DNA of 36,360 nucleotides from Acidobacteriota bacterium (GTDB lineage: Bacteria; Acidobacteriota; Blastocatellia; Pyrinomonadales; Pyrinomonadaceae): positions 1 through 36,360 of the forward strand of contig JAFAOW010000128.1 of assembly GCA_019247455.1 (NCBI GenBank). The letters run 5' to 3'. The translations under genes and the position numbers were made by a program. Of the stretch, positions 8,286-15,363 are shown piece by piece. Under the pieces are notes generated by a model. That model was not told the origin of the DNA. It searched no databases and saw only the letters and a list, made by a program, of their open reading frames with translations. Numbering within the stretch: the stretch's first letter is position 1; every line of letters begins with the position of its first letter.

Positions 8286-8636
8286 TTATTTCCGACCCTT
8301 CAGCAAAAAGCCCAGGACGAGACCGACCGCCGCTGAGATCAGGATGGTCTGGCCCGGCTTCTGGCGTGCAAATTCCTTCGCGTCTTCGACCAGTTCCTTT
8401 GGATCTTTAGACGAGATCTCTTTGAACTTGTCACCCGCCGTCGCAAACTTCTCGCTCGCATAGCCGTAGGCCTTACCCGCGGCGTCCTTGATTTGCTGTC
8501 CGTATTCCTCTGCCTGCATCCTGATATCTCCCAAGAATTCATCGGTTCCGGTCCAGCCCGCCGTATCACCGACAGGAATAAGTCCGGCGTTCAATTCCTC
8601 TTCTGCTTTCTTAACCTCTGCTTCAAACTCTGACAT
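8286..8636 (-). CDS. DUF883/ElaB-like membrane-anchored protein
   Basis: The 116-residue product has a charged, helical N-terminal region rich in Glu, Lys and Ala (likely coiled coil, about residues 1-95) and one C-terminal hydrophobic segment (about 97-112, QTILISAAVGLVLGFLL) ending in KGRK. This matches the plan of ElaB/YqjD/DUF883 proteins, which are C-tail-anchored inner-membrane proteins linked in Escherichia coli to stationary phase and ribosome binding. The preceding KEFARQKPGQT motif is characteristic of that tail. The gene is monocistronic and converges on the TetR gene. Confidence 0.8.
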   Translation of the reverse strand: MSEFEAEVKKAEEELNAGLIPVGDTAGWTGTDEFLGDIRMQAEEYGQQIKDAAGKAYGYASEKFATAGDKFKEISSKDPKELVEDAKEFARQKPGQTILISAAVGLVLGFLLKGRK

Positions 8637-8770
8637 TTATAAAGTCCTCCTCGAGAATTATTGCCTCGGCGCAAAGCATGATCGCCTTTTGTGGGAACCA
8701 TTGCGATGACACCATACTGCCAATCGTTGTAACGAAATCAACGGCCGGCCGGTTCGGGAAAATTCAGCAC

Positions 8771-8801
8771 TTGACACGTGACTAAATAGTCACAATATAC
8801 T
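8771..8801 (+). promoter_or_regulatory. ArsR-type promoter/operator with leaderless start
   Basis: A perfect -35 TTGACA (8771-8776) and a -10 TATACT (8796-8801) are separated by 19 bp. The spacer holds a perfect inverted repeat GTGACT-AAAT-AGTCAC (8778-8793). A dimeric repressor bound there would block RNA polymerase, the usual arrangement for ArsR-family autorepression. The -10 ends seven bases before the GTG at 8809, so the mRNA would begin at or next to the start codon. Confidence 0.75.
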
Positions 8802-8808
8802 GCCCGTC

Positions 8809-9597
8809 GTGGATCCGGAACAAGTATTCAAAGCCCTCGGCGACAAGAGCCGGCGAAGGCTGCTCGACCTGCTTTTTCTAAAGGACGGGCGTTCGCTCAC
8901 TGAACTTGAGGCGGGGCTCCCGATGACGCGCTTTGGCGTTATGAAGCATCTCCGTGTCCTAGAGTCCGCGGGTCTGATCACAACAAAAAAACGCGGCCGC
9001 GAAACGCTGCATTACTTGAATGCAATTCCTATCCAGCAGGTTTACGACCGATGGGTGAGCAAGTACTCAAAGGGCTGGGCGCGATCGCTCACCGAGCTTA
9101 AATACGATCTTGAAGAGAGAACGATGGAGGACAACGAAATGGCAGAAGCACAAACGGCAGATACGACGACGCACGTCTATCAGATCTATATTCGCACTAC
9201 GCCCGAGAAATTGTGGCAGGCGCTCACCGTAGGCGATCTGACCGAGAAGTATTATTACGGCACTCGGGTGGATTCGGATTGGAAGGAGGGTTCCGGTTAC
9301 GCCTACCGGGGTGCAGACGGGGAGGCGCTCGTCGACGGCAGCATCATCGAGAGCGAAGAGAACAAGCGGCTCGTCACGACGTTTAATCCGCATTGGCAGG
9401 GGGCGGACGGCTATCCCGAATCGACAGTGACTTTCGAGATAGAACCTGTTGGCAAGATCTGCAAACTAACACTTACGCATGAAAAGATGGCGGCTGGTCA
9501 CGAGATCACCCAGGGCATCTTCCGCGGATGGTCCGAGATACTTTCCGGCCTCAAGACGCTGCTCGAAACGGGCGAGGCGTTGAATACGTCCGCTTAA
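8809..9597 (+). CDS. ArsR-family HTH regulator fused to SRPBCC (AHSA1-like) domain
   Basis: The 262-residue product joins two domains normally encoded by adjacent genes. Residues of about 1-75 are an ArsR winged helix (DPEQVFKALGDKSRRRLLDLL, then LTELEAGLPMTRFGVMKHLRVLESAGLI) without the Cys metal site of ArsR/SmtB. Residues of about 115-255 are an SRPBCC/AHSA1 hydrophobic-cavity domain (VYQIYIRTTPEKLWQAL, LTEKYYYGT, GIFRGWSEILSGLKTLLE). The linker contains Met111 preceded by a strong Shine-Dalgarno sequence, so the second domain may also be made alone. The start is GTG, essentially at the predicted transcription start. The likely role is a ligand-responsive repressor whose ligand binds the SRPBCC cavity; the ligand is unknown. 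Confidence 0.9.
   Translation: MDPEQVFKALGDKSRRRLLDLLFLKDGRSLTELEAGLPMTRFGVMKHLRVLESAGLITTKKRGRETLHYLNAIPIQQVYDRWVSKYSKGWARSLTELKYDLEERTMEDNEMAEAQTADTTTHVYQIYIRTTPEKLWQALTVGDLTEKYYYGTRVDSDWKEGSGYAYRGADGEALVDGSIIESEENKRLVTTFNPHWQGADGYPESTVTFEIEPVGKICKLTLTHEKMAAGHEITQGIFRGWSEILSGLKTLLETGEALNTSA
9126..9141 (+). promoter_or_regulatory. Internal ribosome binding site and start for a free SRPBCC domain
   Basis: GGAGG (9126-9130) lies 8 bases before an ATG (9139-9141) in the reading frame of the ArsR-SRPBCC fusion. Initiation there would give a 152-residue protein that is exactly the SRPBCC domain. The upstream GTG start has no Shine-Dalgarno, which makes this internal site stand out. Confidence 0.5.
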
Positions 9598-9618
9598 CTT
9601 CTAAACAACATTTCAGTC

Positions 9619-9644
9619 GGGGACGAAGAGAGATCTTCGTCCCC
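9619..9644 (+). terminator. Strong hairpin with GNRA loop after the ArsR-SRPBCC gene
   Basis: GGGGACGAAGA (9619-9629) and TCTTCGTCCCC (9634-9644) form a perfect 11-bp stem closed by the GNRA tetraloop GAGA. It lies 22 bp after the stop codon. There is no T-run after it, so it may act as an RNA 3'-end stabiliser or a weak terminator rather than a textbook intrinsic terminator. Confidence 0.5.
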
Positions 9645-9699
9645 GGGAACTCTTCCGGTTGACACTGTTTCTGCGAAATGAGAATCTATCCGTTCAAGT

Positions 9700-9715
9700 A
9701 AGTAAGCACTTACTT
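9700..9715. promoter_or_regulatory. TetR operator of the efflux operon
   Basis: AAGTAAGCACTTACTT is a 16-bp palindrome, perfect apart from the central CA pair, with an extra half-site AAGTAAG starting at 9696 and overlapping it. Its arms resemble operators of AcrR-type TetR repressors. It lies 51 bp before the preferred start of the TetR gene. A TTGACA at 9659-9664 could be the -35, but no good -10 is visible at normal spacing. Confidence 0.6.
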
Positions 9716-9765
9716 TGGGTGCAATAGTGATCAGTAATTTATTGGATTGTGAACAGCCTGGCCGA

Positions 9766-10386
9766 ATGAGCGGGGACGCACGGCGCGAGCAGATATTGCG
9801 CACGGCCGTCGAGCTTTTTTCGCAGAAGGGATTTAAGGGTACGACGACCAAAGAGATCGCCAAGGCCGCGGGTGTCTCTGAGGCGATGGTCTTTCGCCAT
9901 TTTGAGAACAAAGAAGTTCTCTACGGCGCGATCCTGCACAACAAGGGCTGCGAAGAGGGCGTACACCGCTTCCCCTGGGAAGATAACGAGCGGCTCAAAA
10001 AGGCCGTCGAACAAAAAGACGACGTCGCCGTATTTTACAACATAGCTTTTGACGCGTTGACGAAGCACGAGGCAGAGGTCGGCTTCATGCGGCTGCTGTT
10101 TTATTCCGCCCTTGAAGAGCACGAATTGGCCGAGCGGTTCTTTCACGAGTTCATCGAGCGTGTTTACGACTTTATCGGCGGTTATATAAAGACGCGTCAA
10201 AAGGACGGTGCTTTTAGAAAGGTGAAGCCGCGGCTCGCCGTACGAGCATTCCTCGGAATGCTCATTCATCATTCTCTGAACAATATTCTCTGGGACAAGA
10301 ATCGGGTCATCTTGAACGTCACTAAACAAGAAGCCTCGCGGGAGTTTGCCGAGATCTTCGTCCGCGGGCTGAGGGCCGATTCATAG
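9766..10386 (+). CDS. TetR/AcrR family repressor of the RND efflux operon
   Basis: The product (206 residues from this ATG) has a typical TetR DNA-binding domain: REQILRTAVELFSQKGFKGTTTKEIAKAAGVSEAMVFRHFENKEVLYGAIL at the very N-terminus. The C-terminal ligand domain is helical (LMRLLFYSALEEHELAERFFHEF, LAVRAFLGMLIHHSLNNILWD). In-frame TTG (9715) and GTG (9727) starts exist upstream, but the TTG overlaps the palindromic operator, so the ATG that begins MSGDARREQIL is preferred. It is the first gene of the efflux operon, with 3 bp to the adaptor gene, the classic order for a drug- or solvent-responsive repressor that controls its own pump. The inducer is unknown. Confidence 0.9.
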   Translation: MSGDARREQILRTAVELFSQKGFKGTTTKEIAKAAGVSEAMVFRHFENKEVLYGAILHNKGCEEGVHRFPWEDNERLKKAVEQKDDVAVFYNIAFDALTKHEAEVGFMRLLFYSALEEHELAERFFHEFIERVYDFIGGYIKTRQKDGAFRKVKPRLAVRAFLGMLIHHSLNNILWDKNRVILNVTKQEASREFAEIFVRGLRADS

Positions 10387-10389
10387 ACA

Positions 10390-11682
10390 ATGAAGATGCA
10401 GAAGAGTCTTGTAGTATCCCTCCTCGCGGCAACGCTGCTTGTGGCTTGCGGCGGGACAAAAGTAGCCGTAGATACGAACGCCAATGCCGCCGACGCGCCC
10501 GTTGACGTGACGACGGCTCCTGCGATCGTCGAACAGATACCCACGTATTTTGAGGCGACCGGTAATCTCGCGAGCGACGAAGCGACCGATGTCGCGCCTA
10601 ACATCGCGGGAAAGATCGTCGAGGTGAATTTCGACGTCGGCAGCTATGTCGAAAAGGGCAGCGTGCTCGTGCGTCTTGATCAGGGAGACGCCCGCATTCG
10701 AATAGAACAGGCCGAGGCGGCCGTCGCACAGGCCCAGCGTAACGAGGGCACTGCCATCGCGGCGGTTCGCCAGGCGCAGGTGCGGCTTGGGGTCAAGGAT
10801 GGCGAGAGTTTCGACATTGAGACCTTCTCGCAAGTGAAATCAGTGCGTGCGAATCTGGCGCTTGCAGAGCGTGAGCTTGCCCGCTCCGAGCGATTGTTAG
10901 AGTCGGGCGACGTTTCGCGATCCGCTGTCGATCAGCGGCGAGCCACTCGTGATGCACTCCTTGGACAGCTCGATGAGGCCCGCTCTAATGCTGCAGTTGC
11001 TGTGAAGGCGATCAGTTCCGCGCAGGCCCAGGCGGCCGCGGCACGAGCGGCCGTTGTCAGCGCACAGGCGCAGCTCGATCAAGCAAAGAAATCTCTCGCC
11101 GACACGGTGATCTACGCACCCATCAGCGGCTATATCTCTGACCGCATTGCCGACCCCGGCGAGTACATCAGCCCAAGCGCTCCTAACGCAAAGATCGCGA
11201 CGATCGTCCGCACCTCGACGCTTAGAATGCGTATCGACGTGCCCGAGCAATCGATCGGCAAGGTCGCTGAAGGCCAGGGCATTTCGCTGCAGGTCAGCGC
11301 GTATCCTGATCGCAATTTTGCGGGAACAGTAACTCGAATTCTTCCGAGCCTAAATGCACAGGCCCGCACCATGACGGTTGAGGCGGACGTTCCAAACACC
11401 GACGGTTTGCTTAAACCGGGGCAGTTCGCGACTGTTCGCATTACGCAATCAGCGCCGACGAACGCCGTGATGGTCCCGAAATCTGCGGTTAGGACAGAGG
11501 GCGATGTGAGCCGCGTGTTCGTGATCAAAGATGGTGCCGCTCACGAGCGTCTGGTCCAGCTGGGGACGGAGGAGAATGACCTTATTCAGATCAAGCAGAA
11601 TCTGACCGAGGGCGAGAGCGTCGCAACAAGTAACGTCGGTTCGCTCTACGACGGGGTACTCGTTAGAGTCTCTGGTCCGTAG
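10390..11682 (+). CDS. RND efflux periplasmic adaptor, lipoprotein (membrane fusion protein)
   Basis: The 430-residue adaptor links the RND pump to the TolC channel across the periplasm. It has a lipoprotein signal peptide with lipobox LVAC (Cys20). The order is as in AcrA/MexA: a split lipoyl domain (NIAGKIVEVNFDVGSYVEKGSVLVRLD and TVIYAPISGYISDRIADPGEY), a long Ala/Gln-rich alpha-helical hairpin between them (about residues 100-235), a beta-barrel (RMRIDVPEQSIGKVAEGQGISLQVSAYP), and a membrane-proximal domain ending GVLVRV. The stop codon TAG is formed at the edge of the inverted repeat that flanks the next gene. It is in one operon with TetR, RND and TolC genes. Confidence 0.93.
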   Translation: MKMQKSLVVSLLAATLLVACGGTKVAVDTNANAADAPVDVTTAPAIVEQIPTYFEATGNLASDEATDVAPNIAGKIVEVNFDVGSYVEKGSVLVRLDQGDARIRIEQAEAAVAQAQRNEGTAIAAVRQAQVRLGVKDGESFDIETFSQVKSVRANLALAERELARSERLLESGDVSRSAVDQRRATRDALLGQLDEARSNAAVAVKAISSAQAQAAAARAAVVSAQAQLDQAKKSLADTVIYAPISGYISDRIADPGEYISPSAPNAKIATIVRTSTLRMRIDVPEQSIGKVAEGQGISLQVSAYPDRNFAGTVTRILPSLNAQARTMTVEADVPNTDGLLKPGQFATVRITQSAPTNAVMVPKSAVRTEGDVSRVFVIKDGAAHERLVQLGTEENDLIQIKQNLTEGESVATSNVGSLYDGVLVRVSGP

Positions 11683-12146
11683 TCCAAAGTCCAAAGTTTT
11701 TGATATTTACGAGGAACATGACGATTAGCAGATTTGAGGATATTGAGGCTTGGAAAAAATCGCGCGACGTAACAAAAGATGTCTACGAATTTACCAAGCT
11801 GGATGGATTTAATAAGGATTTTGCTCTGCGCGATCAGATTCGGCGCGCTGTGATTTCGATTATGTCCAATATTGCGGAGGGGTTTGAACGCGGCGGTGAT
11901 AAGGAATTCGTTCAGTTCTTATCTGTTGCAAAAGGCTCTTGTGGAGAGGCACGAGCGCAGCTCTATGTTGCATTTGATCAGGCGTACATTTCGCACGATG
12001 AATTTTCCGTCACCGTCGAAAAATTGACCGAGATCGGGCGTATGATCAGCGGGCTGATGAAGTATCTTAAGCAATCAACACTGAAGGGAAACAAATTTAA
12101 GTAGAGCGCCACTGACTTTGGGCTTTGGACTTGAAACTTTGGACTT
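11681..12146. mobile_element. Candidate small element: four-helix-bundle gene bounded by inverted AGTCCAAA repeats
   Basis: Left end: AGTCCAAAGTCCAAAG (11681-11696). Right end: CTTTGGGCTTTGGACT (12116-12131), its inverse with one difference that is a G-T wobble in RNA. A second pair is perfect over 13 bp: 11687-11699 against 12134-12146. Between them lies a single gene of visibly lower GC than its neighbours. The element sits between the adaptor and pump genes of an otherwise compact operon. Transposase and obvious target-site duplication are absent. The layout recalls 23S rRNA intervening sequences, which also carry an IVP gene and have ends that pair. Confidence 0.6.
11718..12104 (+). CDS. 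Four-helix-bundle protein (IVP / S23 family)
   Basis: The product is 128 residues from ATG 11718 and matches the four-helix-bundle family of 23S rRNA intervening-sequence proteins (also distantly related to Avd of diversity-generating retroelements). Hallmarks are FEDIEAWKKSRDVTKDVYEFT, LRDQIRRAVISIMSNIAEGFERGG, KEFVQFLSVAKGSCGEARAQLYVAFD and LTEIGRMISGLMKYL. GAGGAA lies just before the ATG. These proteins are small, basic-faced helical bundles thought to bind nucleic acid; the cellular role is not established. Base composition is lower in GC than the adaptor and pump genes on either side, and inverted repeats bound the gene, which suggests a late insertion into the efflux operon. No reverse transcriptase or variable repeat is nearby. 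Confidence 0.88.
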   Translation: MTISRFEDIEAWKKSRDVTKDVYEFTKLDGFNKDFALRDQIRRAVISIMSNIAEGFERGGDKEFVQFLSVAKGSCGEARAQLYVAFDQAYISHDEFSVTVEKLTEIGRMISGLMKYLKQSTLKGNKFK

Positions 12147-12152
12147 AGATAT

Positions 12153-15100
12153 ATGCAGTGGTTAGCTGAGATCTGTGTAAAACGTCCGGTCTTCGCGACG
12201 ATGCTTGTGATGTCGCTGGTGGTTGTCGGTGCCTTCTCATTCTTGAGCCTGGGCGTCGACCTTTTCCCGAAGATCGACTTTCCGACGATCACCGTGACGG
12301 TCGCAAATCCCGGAGCTTCGCCGCAGGAGGTTGAGACCGAGATCACCGACAAGATCGAGGAGGCTGTTAATACGATCAGCGGCATCGACGAGCTTCGGTC
12401 GTCGTCGATCGAGGGCGTGTCTCAGGTCTTCGTACAGTTCGTTCTCGAGAAAGACGTCAATGTCGCGGCCCAAGAGGTTGAGAATCGCGTACAAACGGTG
12501 ATTCCTCGACTGCCTCAGACTGCGAAGCAGCCAACCGTTCAAAAACTTGATACCGATGCCGCACCCGTTCTGAGAATTTCCATTTCGGCTCCGACTTCGC
12601 TTCGCGAAGTCACCGATATTGCGAAGCACAAGGTCAAGGAGCGCATCGAGTCTGTCAACGGCGTGGGCCAGATAACGATCATCGGCGGCCGCGACAGACA
12701 GATCAATGTCTGGGTCGATCCTGACAAGATGCGCTCGTACAACGTTACGCCGGCTGAGGTCTCCGGAGCGCTGAAGATCCAGAATATGGAATTCCCCTCA
12801 GGCCGCCTCGACCAGGGCCAGACCGAAACATCGGTTCGCACGGTCGGTAAGGTTGCAAAGCCTGAGGAATTCAACGACGTCGTCGTTGCGACTCGCGGCA
12901 ACTATCAGGTAAAGGTCAAGGACCTTGGCTATGTTGAAGACGGGGCGGAGGACATTCGGTCGGAGGCTCGTCTAAATGGCCAGCCGGCTGTAACGCTCAT
13001 CGTTTCAAAGCAGTCGGGCCAGAACACGGTCGCCGTGGCTCATGCTATCAAGGAGAAGCTAGCCGAGATCGCTCCTACCCTGCCAAAGAATTACCAGATG
13101 CGCGTGATCGGCGATAACTCGATCTTTATCGAGAATTCGCTTCATGCGATCGAAGAGCACCTGATCGTCGGCTCGATATTGGCCTCGATCGTCGTGTTTT
13201 TGTTCTTGTGGAGTTTCCGCTCCACGTTCATCGCGGCCCTTGCGATCCCGACCTCGATCATTTCGACCTTCGCGTTGATGTACGCGATGGGGTACACGCT
13301 CAATTCGATCACGATGCTTTCGCTCACGCTGATGGTCGGTATCGTGATCGACGACGCCATCGTCGTACTGGAGAACATCTATCGCTTCGTGGATGAGAAG
13401 GGAATGAGCCCGTTCCAGGCGGCGATCGAGGCGACGCGGGAGATCGGCCCGGCGGTCATGGCGACGACACTGAGCCTTATGGCGGTGTTCGTACCCATCG
13501 GCTTTATGCAGGGTATCGTCGGCAAATTCATGTCGTCCTTCGGCCTGACCGCGTCCTTCGCGGTCGGCGTGTCGCTGATCGTTTCATTCACGCTGACCCC
13601 GATGCTTGCCGCTCGTCTTATAAGATCCAAGAACGTCAAAGAGCGTTCGGCCGAGGAGGCCGCCGATACGGAGATGCTAACCGCAGGCGAAGCGGACAGT
13701 CACTATCACGGTTGGTTCCGTCACGTCGACGGCGTCTATTCGTGGATGCTCCGGTTCTCGATGGCTCATCGGTGGGTGATCCTCTCGTTGGTGGCCATCG
13801 TTTTCATCAGCATCGTGCCTCTATTCATGTTTGTGGGTAAGAATTTTCTTCCCGTAGACGATCAGTCTCAATTCGAGATCTCTGTTCGCGCGCCCGAAGG
13901 TTCATCCTTGAGTGCGACGTCACAGCAGTTCGAGCAGATCGCGGCCGAGATCCGCAAGATGCCCGGCGTGACGGATACTCTTTCAACCGTCGGGGGCGGC
14001 AACCAGCAGGTGGTCAATGCCGGAACGATCTATGTAAAGCTTACGGATGTTGCAAATCGCTCAAAATCCCAAGAGCAGATGATGGCGGACGCCCGCGACA
14101 TTCTTGCTAAGTTCCCGCCCGAACTTCGCACCTCTGTTCAACAGGTACAGGCCTTTTCAGGCGGCGGATTTAGGAATGCCAACGTACAGTTCCTTGTTTC
14201 CGGGCCTGATATGAAAAAGCTTGAGGAATATTCGACAAAGATCCTTGAGAAGATGAAGACCATACCCGATGCCGTCGACGTTGACACGACACTGATCGCT
14301 GGTAAACCTGAGGTGCAGCTTGAAGTTGATCGCGATACCGCGGCCGACCTTGGCGTGCGTGTCGGCGATGTTTCGCAGGCATTGAATACCCTCGTCGCCG
14401 GTCAGGATGCAACGACTTACAATCAGGGCACGGATCAATACGACGTGACCGTTCGTTCGATCAATCCGTTCAGAACGAGCGTTGAAGGCCTTAAGCGCCT
14501 CATCGTTCCGTCGACCAAGGTCGGTTGGGTCACCCTTGACCGCGTAGTAAAGGTCACGCCCGGTACAGGGCCGAGCTCGATCGATCGCACGAACCGCCAG
14601 CGCCAGGTCACGCTGCTCGCCAATACGAAACCGGGCGGTTCCGCGGCAAATATCACGGCGGCTATCGACACTTATGTAAAGCAGTTGAACCTCCCGGTCG
14701 AATACAAAACCGGCTATGTCGGCCAGTCGAAGGAGATGGGCAAGGCGGCGTTCTACTTCCTGCTCGCGTTCGCACTCTCCTTTATCTTTATGTACATCGT
14801 ACTGGCGGCGCAGTTTGAGTCGTTCATCCATCCGGTGACGATCCTTCTGACGCTGCCGCTGTCGATCCCATTCGGCATCTTTAGCCTCCTTCTCATGGGT
14901 CAGACGGTGAACATTTTCTCCGGACTCGGCTTGTTGCTCCTTTTCGGCGTCGTAAAGAAAAACGCCATTCTCCAGATCGATCACACAAATCATCTTCGCT
15001 CGCAGGGAATGTCGCGCTACGACGCGATCATCCAGGCGAATCGAGATCGCCTGCGTCCGATCCTGATGACGACCATCGCGCTTGTAGCGGGAATGATCCC

Positions 15101-15341
15101 GCTCGTGGTCTCAAGGGGGGCCGGATCGGGAACGAACCGTTCGATAGGTGTGCTGGTGGTCGGCGGCCAAACGATGTGTCTGCTGCTGACCTTGCTTGCT
15201 GTTCCGGTCTTTTATTCGGTCTTTGATGACCTCGCCGAGTTAAGGATCTTTCGTGCCGTGAACCGCGTTGCCGAGAGACTGTTCGGCGGTATCAAGCGGC
15301 GCCTGAGTCCGGCCGTCAGCTCGCTGTTTACCAAGAATTGA
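12153..15341 (+). CDS. RND-family efflux pump, inner-membrane transporter (AcrB/HAE1 type)
   Basis: The 1062-residue pump uses the proton gradient to export hydrophobic or amphipathic compounds through the adaptor and TolC. Architecture is canonical: TM1 (about 10-30), a first large periplasmic loop, a block of TM2-6 with the proton-relay aspartates Asp400 and Asp401 (GIVIDDAIVVLENIYR), TM7, a second periplasmic loop (about 570-870), and TM8-12 with Lys936 in VVKKNAILQIDHTNHLR. Repeat-specific motifs FPKIDFPTITV and PGASPQEVE are present. The start ATG lies 6 bp after the right inverted repeat of the preceding element and has no clear Shine-Dalgarno. The substrate cannot be read from the sequence. 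Confidence 0.95.
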   Translation: MQWLAEICVKRPVFATMLVMSLVVVGAFSFLSLGVDLFPKIDFPTITVTVANPGASPQEVETEITDKIEEAVNTISGIDELRSSSIEGVSQVFVQFVLEKDVNVAAQEVENRVQTVIPRLPQTAKQPTVQKLDTDAAPVLRISISAPTSLREVTDIAKHKVKERIESVNGVGQITIIGGRDRQINVWVDPDKMRSYNVTPAEVSGALKIQNMEFPSGRLDQGQTETSVRTVGKVAKPEEFNDVVVATRGNYQVKVKDLGYVEDGAEDIRSEARLNGQPAVTLIVSKQSGQNTVAVAHAIKEKLAEIAPTLPKNYQMRVIGDNSIFIENSLHAIEEHLIVGSILASIVVFLFLWSFRSTFIAALAIPTSIISTFALMYAMGYTLNSITMLSLTLMVGIVIDDAIVVLENIYRFVDEKGMSPFQAAIEATREIGPAVMATTLSLMAVFVPIGFMQGIVGKFMSSFGLTASFAVGVSLIVSFTLTPMLAARLIRSKNVKERSAEEAADTEMLTAGEADSHYHGWFRHVDGVYSWMLRFSMAHRWVILSLVAIVFISIVPLFMFVGKNFLPVDDQSQFEISVRAPEGSSLSATSQQFEQIAAEIRKMPGVTDTLSTVGGGNQQVVNAGTIYVKLTDVANRSKSQEQMMADARDILAKFPPELRTSVQQVQAFSGGGFRNANVQFLVSGPDMKKLEEYSTKILEKMKTIPDAVDVDTTLIAGKPEVQLEVDRDTAADLGVRVGDVSQALNTLVAGQDATTYNQGTDQYDVTVRSINPFRTSVEGLKRLIVPSTKVGWVTLDRVVKVTPGTGPSSIDRTNRQRQVTLLANTKPGGSAANITAAIDTYVKQLNLPVEYKTGYVGQSKEMGKAAFYFLLAFALSFIFMYIVLAAQFESFIHPVTILLTLPLSIPFGIFSLLLMGQTVNIFSGLGLLLLFGVVKKNAILQIDHTNHLRSQGMSRYDAIIQANRDRLRPILMTTIALVAGMIPLVVSRGAGSGTNRSIGVLVVGGQTMCLLLTLLAVPVFYSVFDDLAELRIFRAVNRVAERLFGGIKRRLSPAVSSLFTKN

Positions 15342-15363
15342 TAGCAAGGGGTTTCCCTTCATT

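Noticed and set aside
11718-12104. Avd-like protein as sign of a diversity-generating retroelement
   Set aside because: The fold is related to Avd, but no reverse transcriptase, template repeat or variable repeat is seen in the window, and the flanks are short inverted repeats.
14157-14993. Reverse-strand open frame of 278 codons inside the RND pump gene
   Set aside because: It is fully antisense to a conserved pump gene, with charged low-complexity sequence and no ribosome site.
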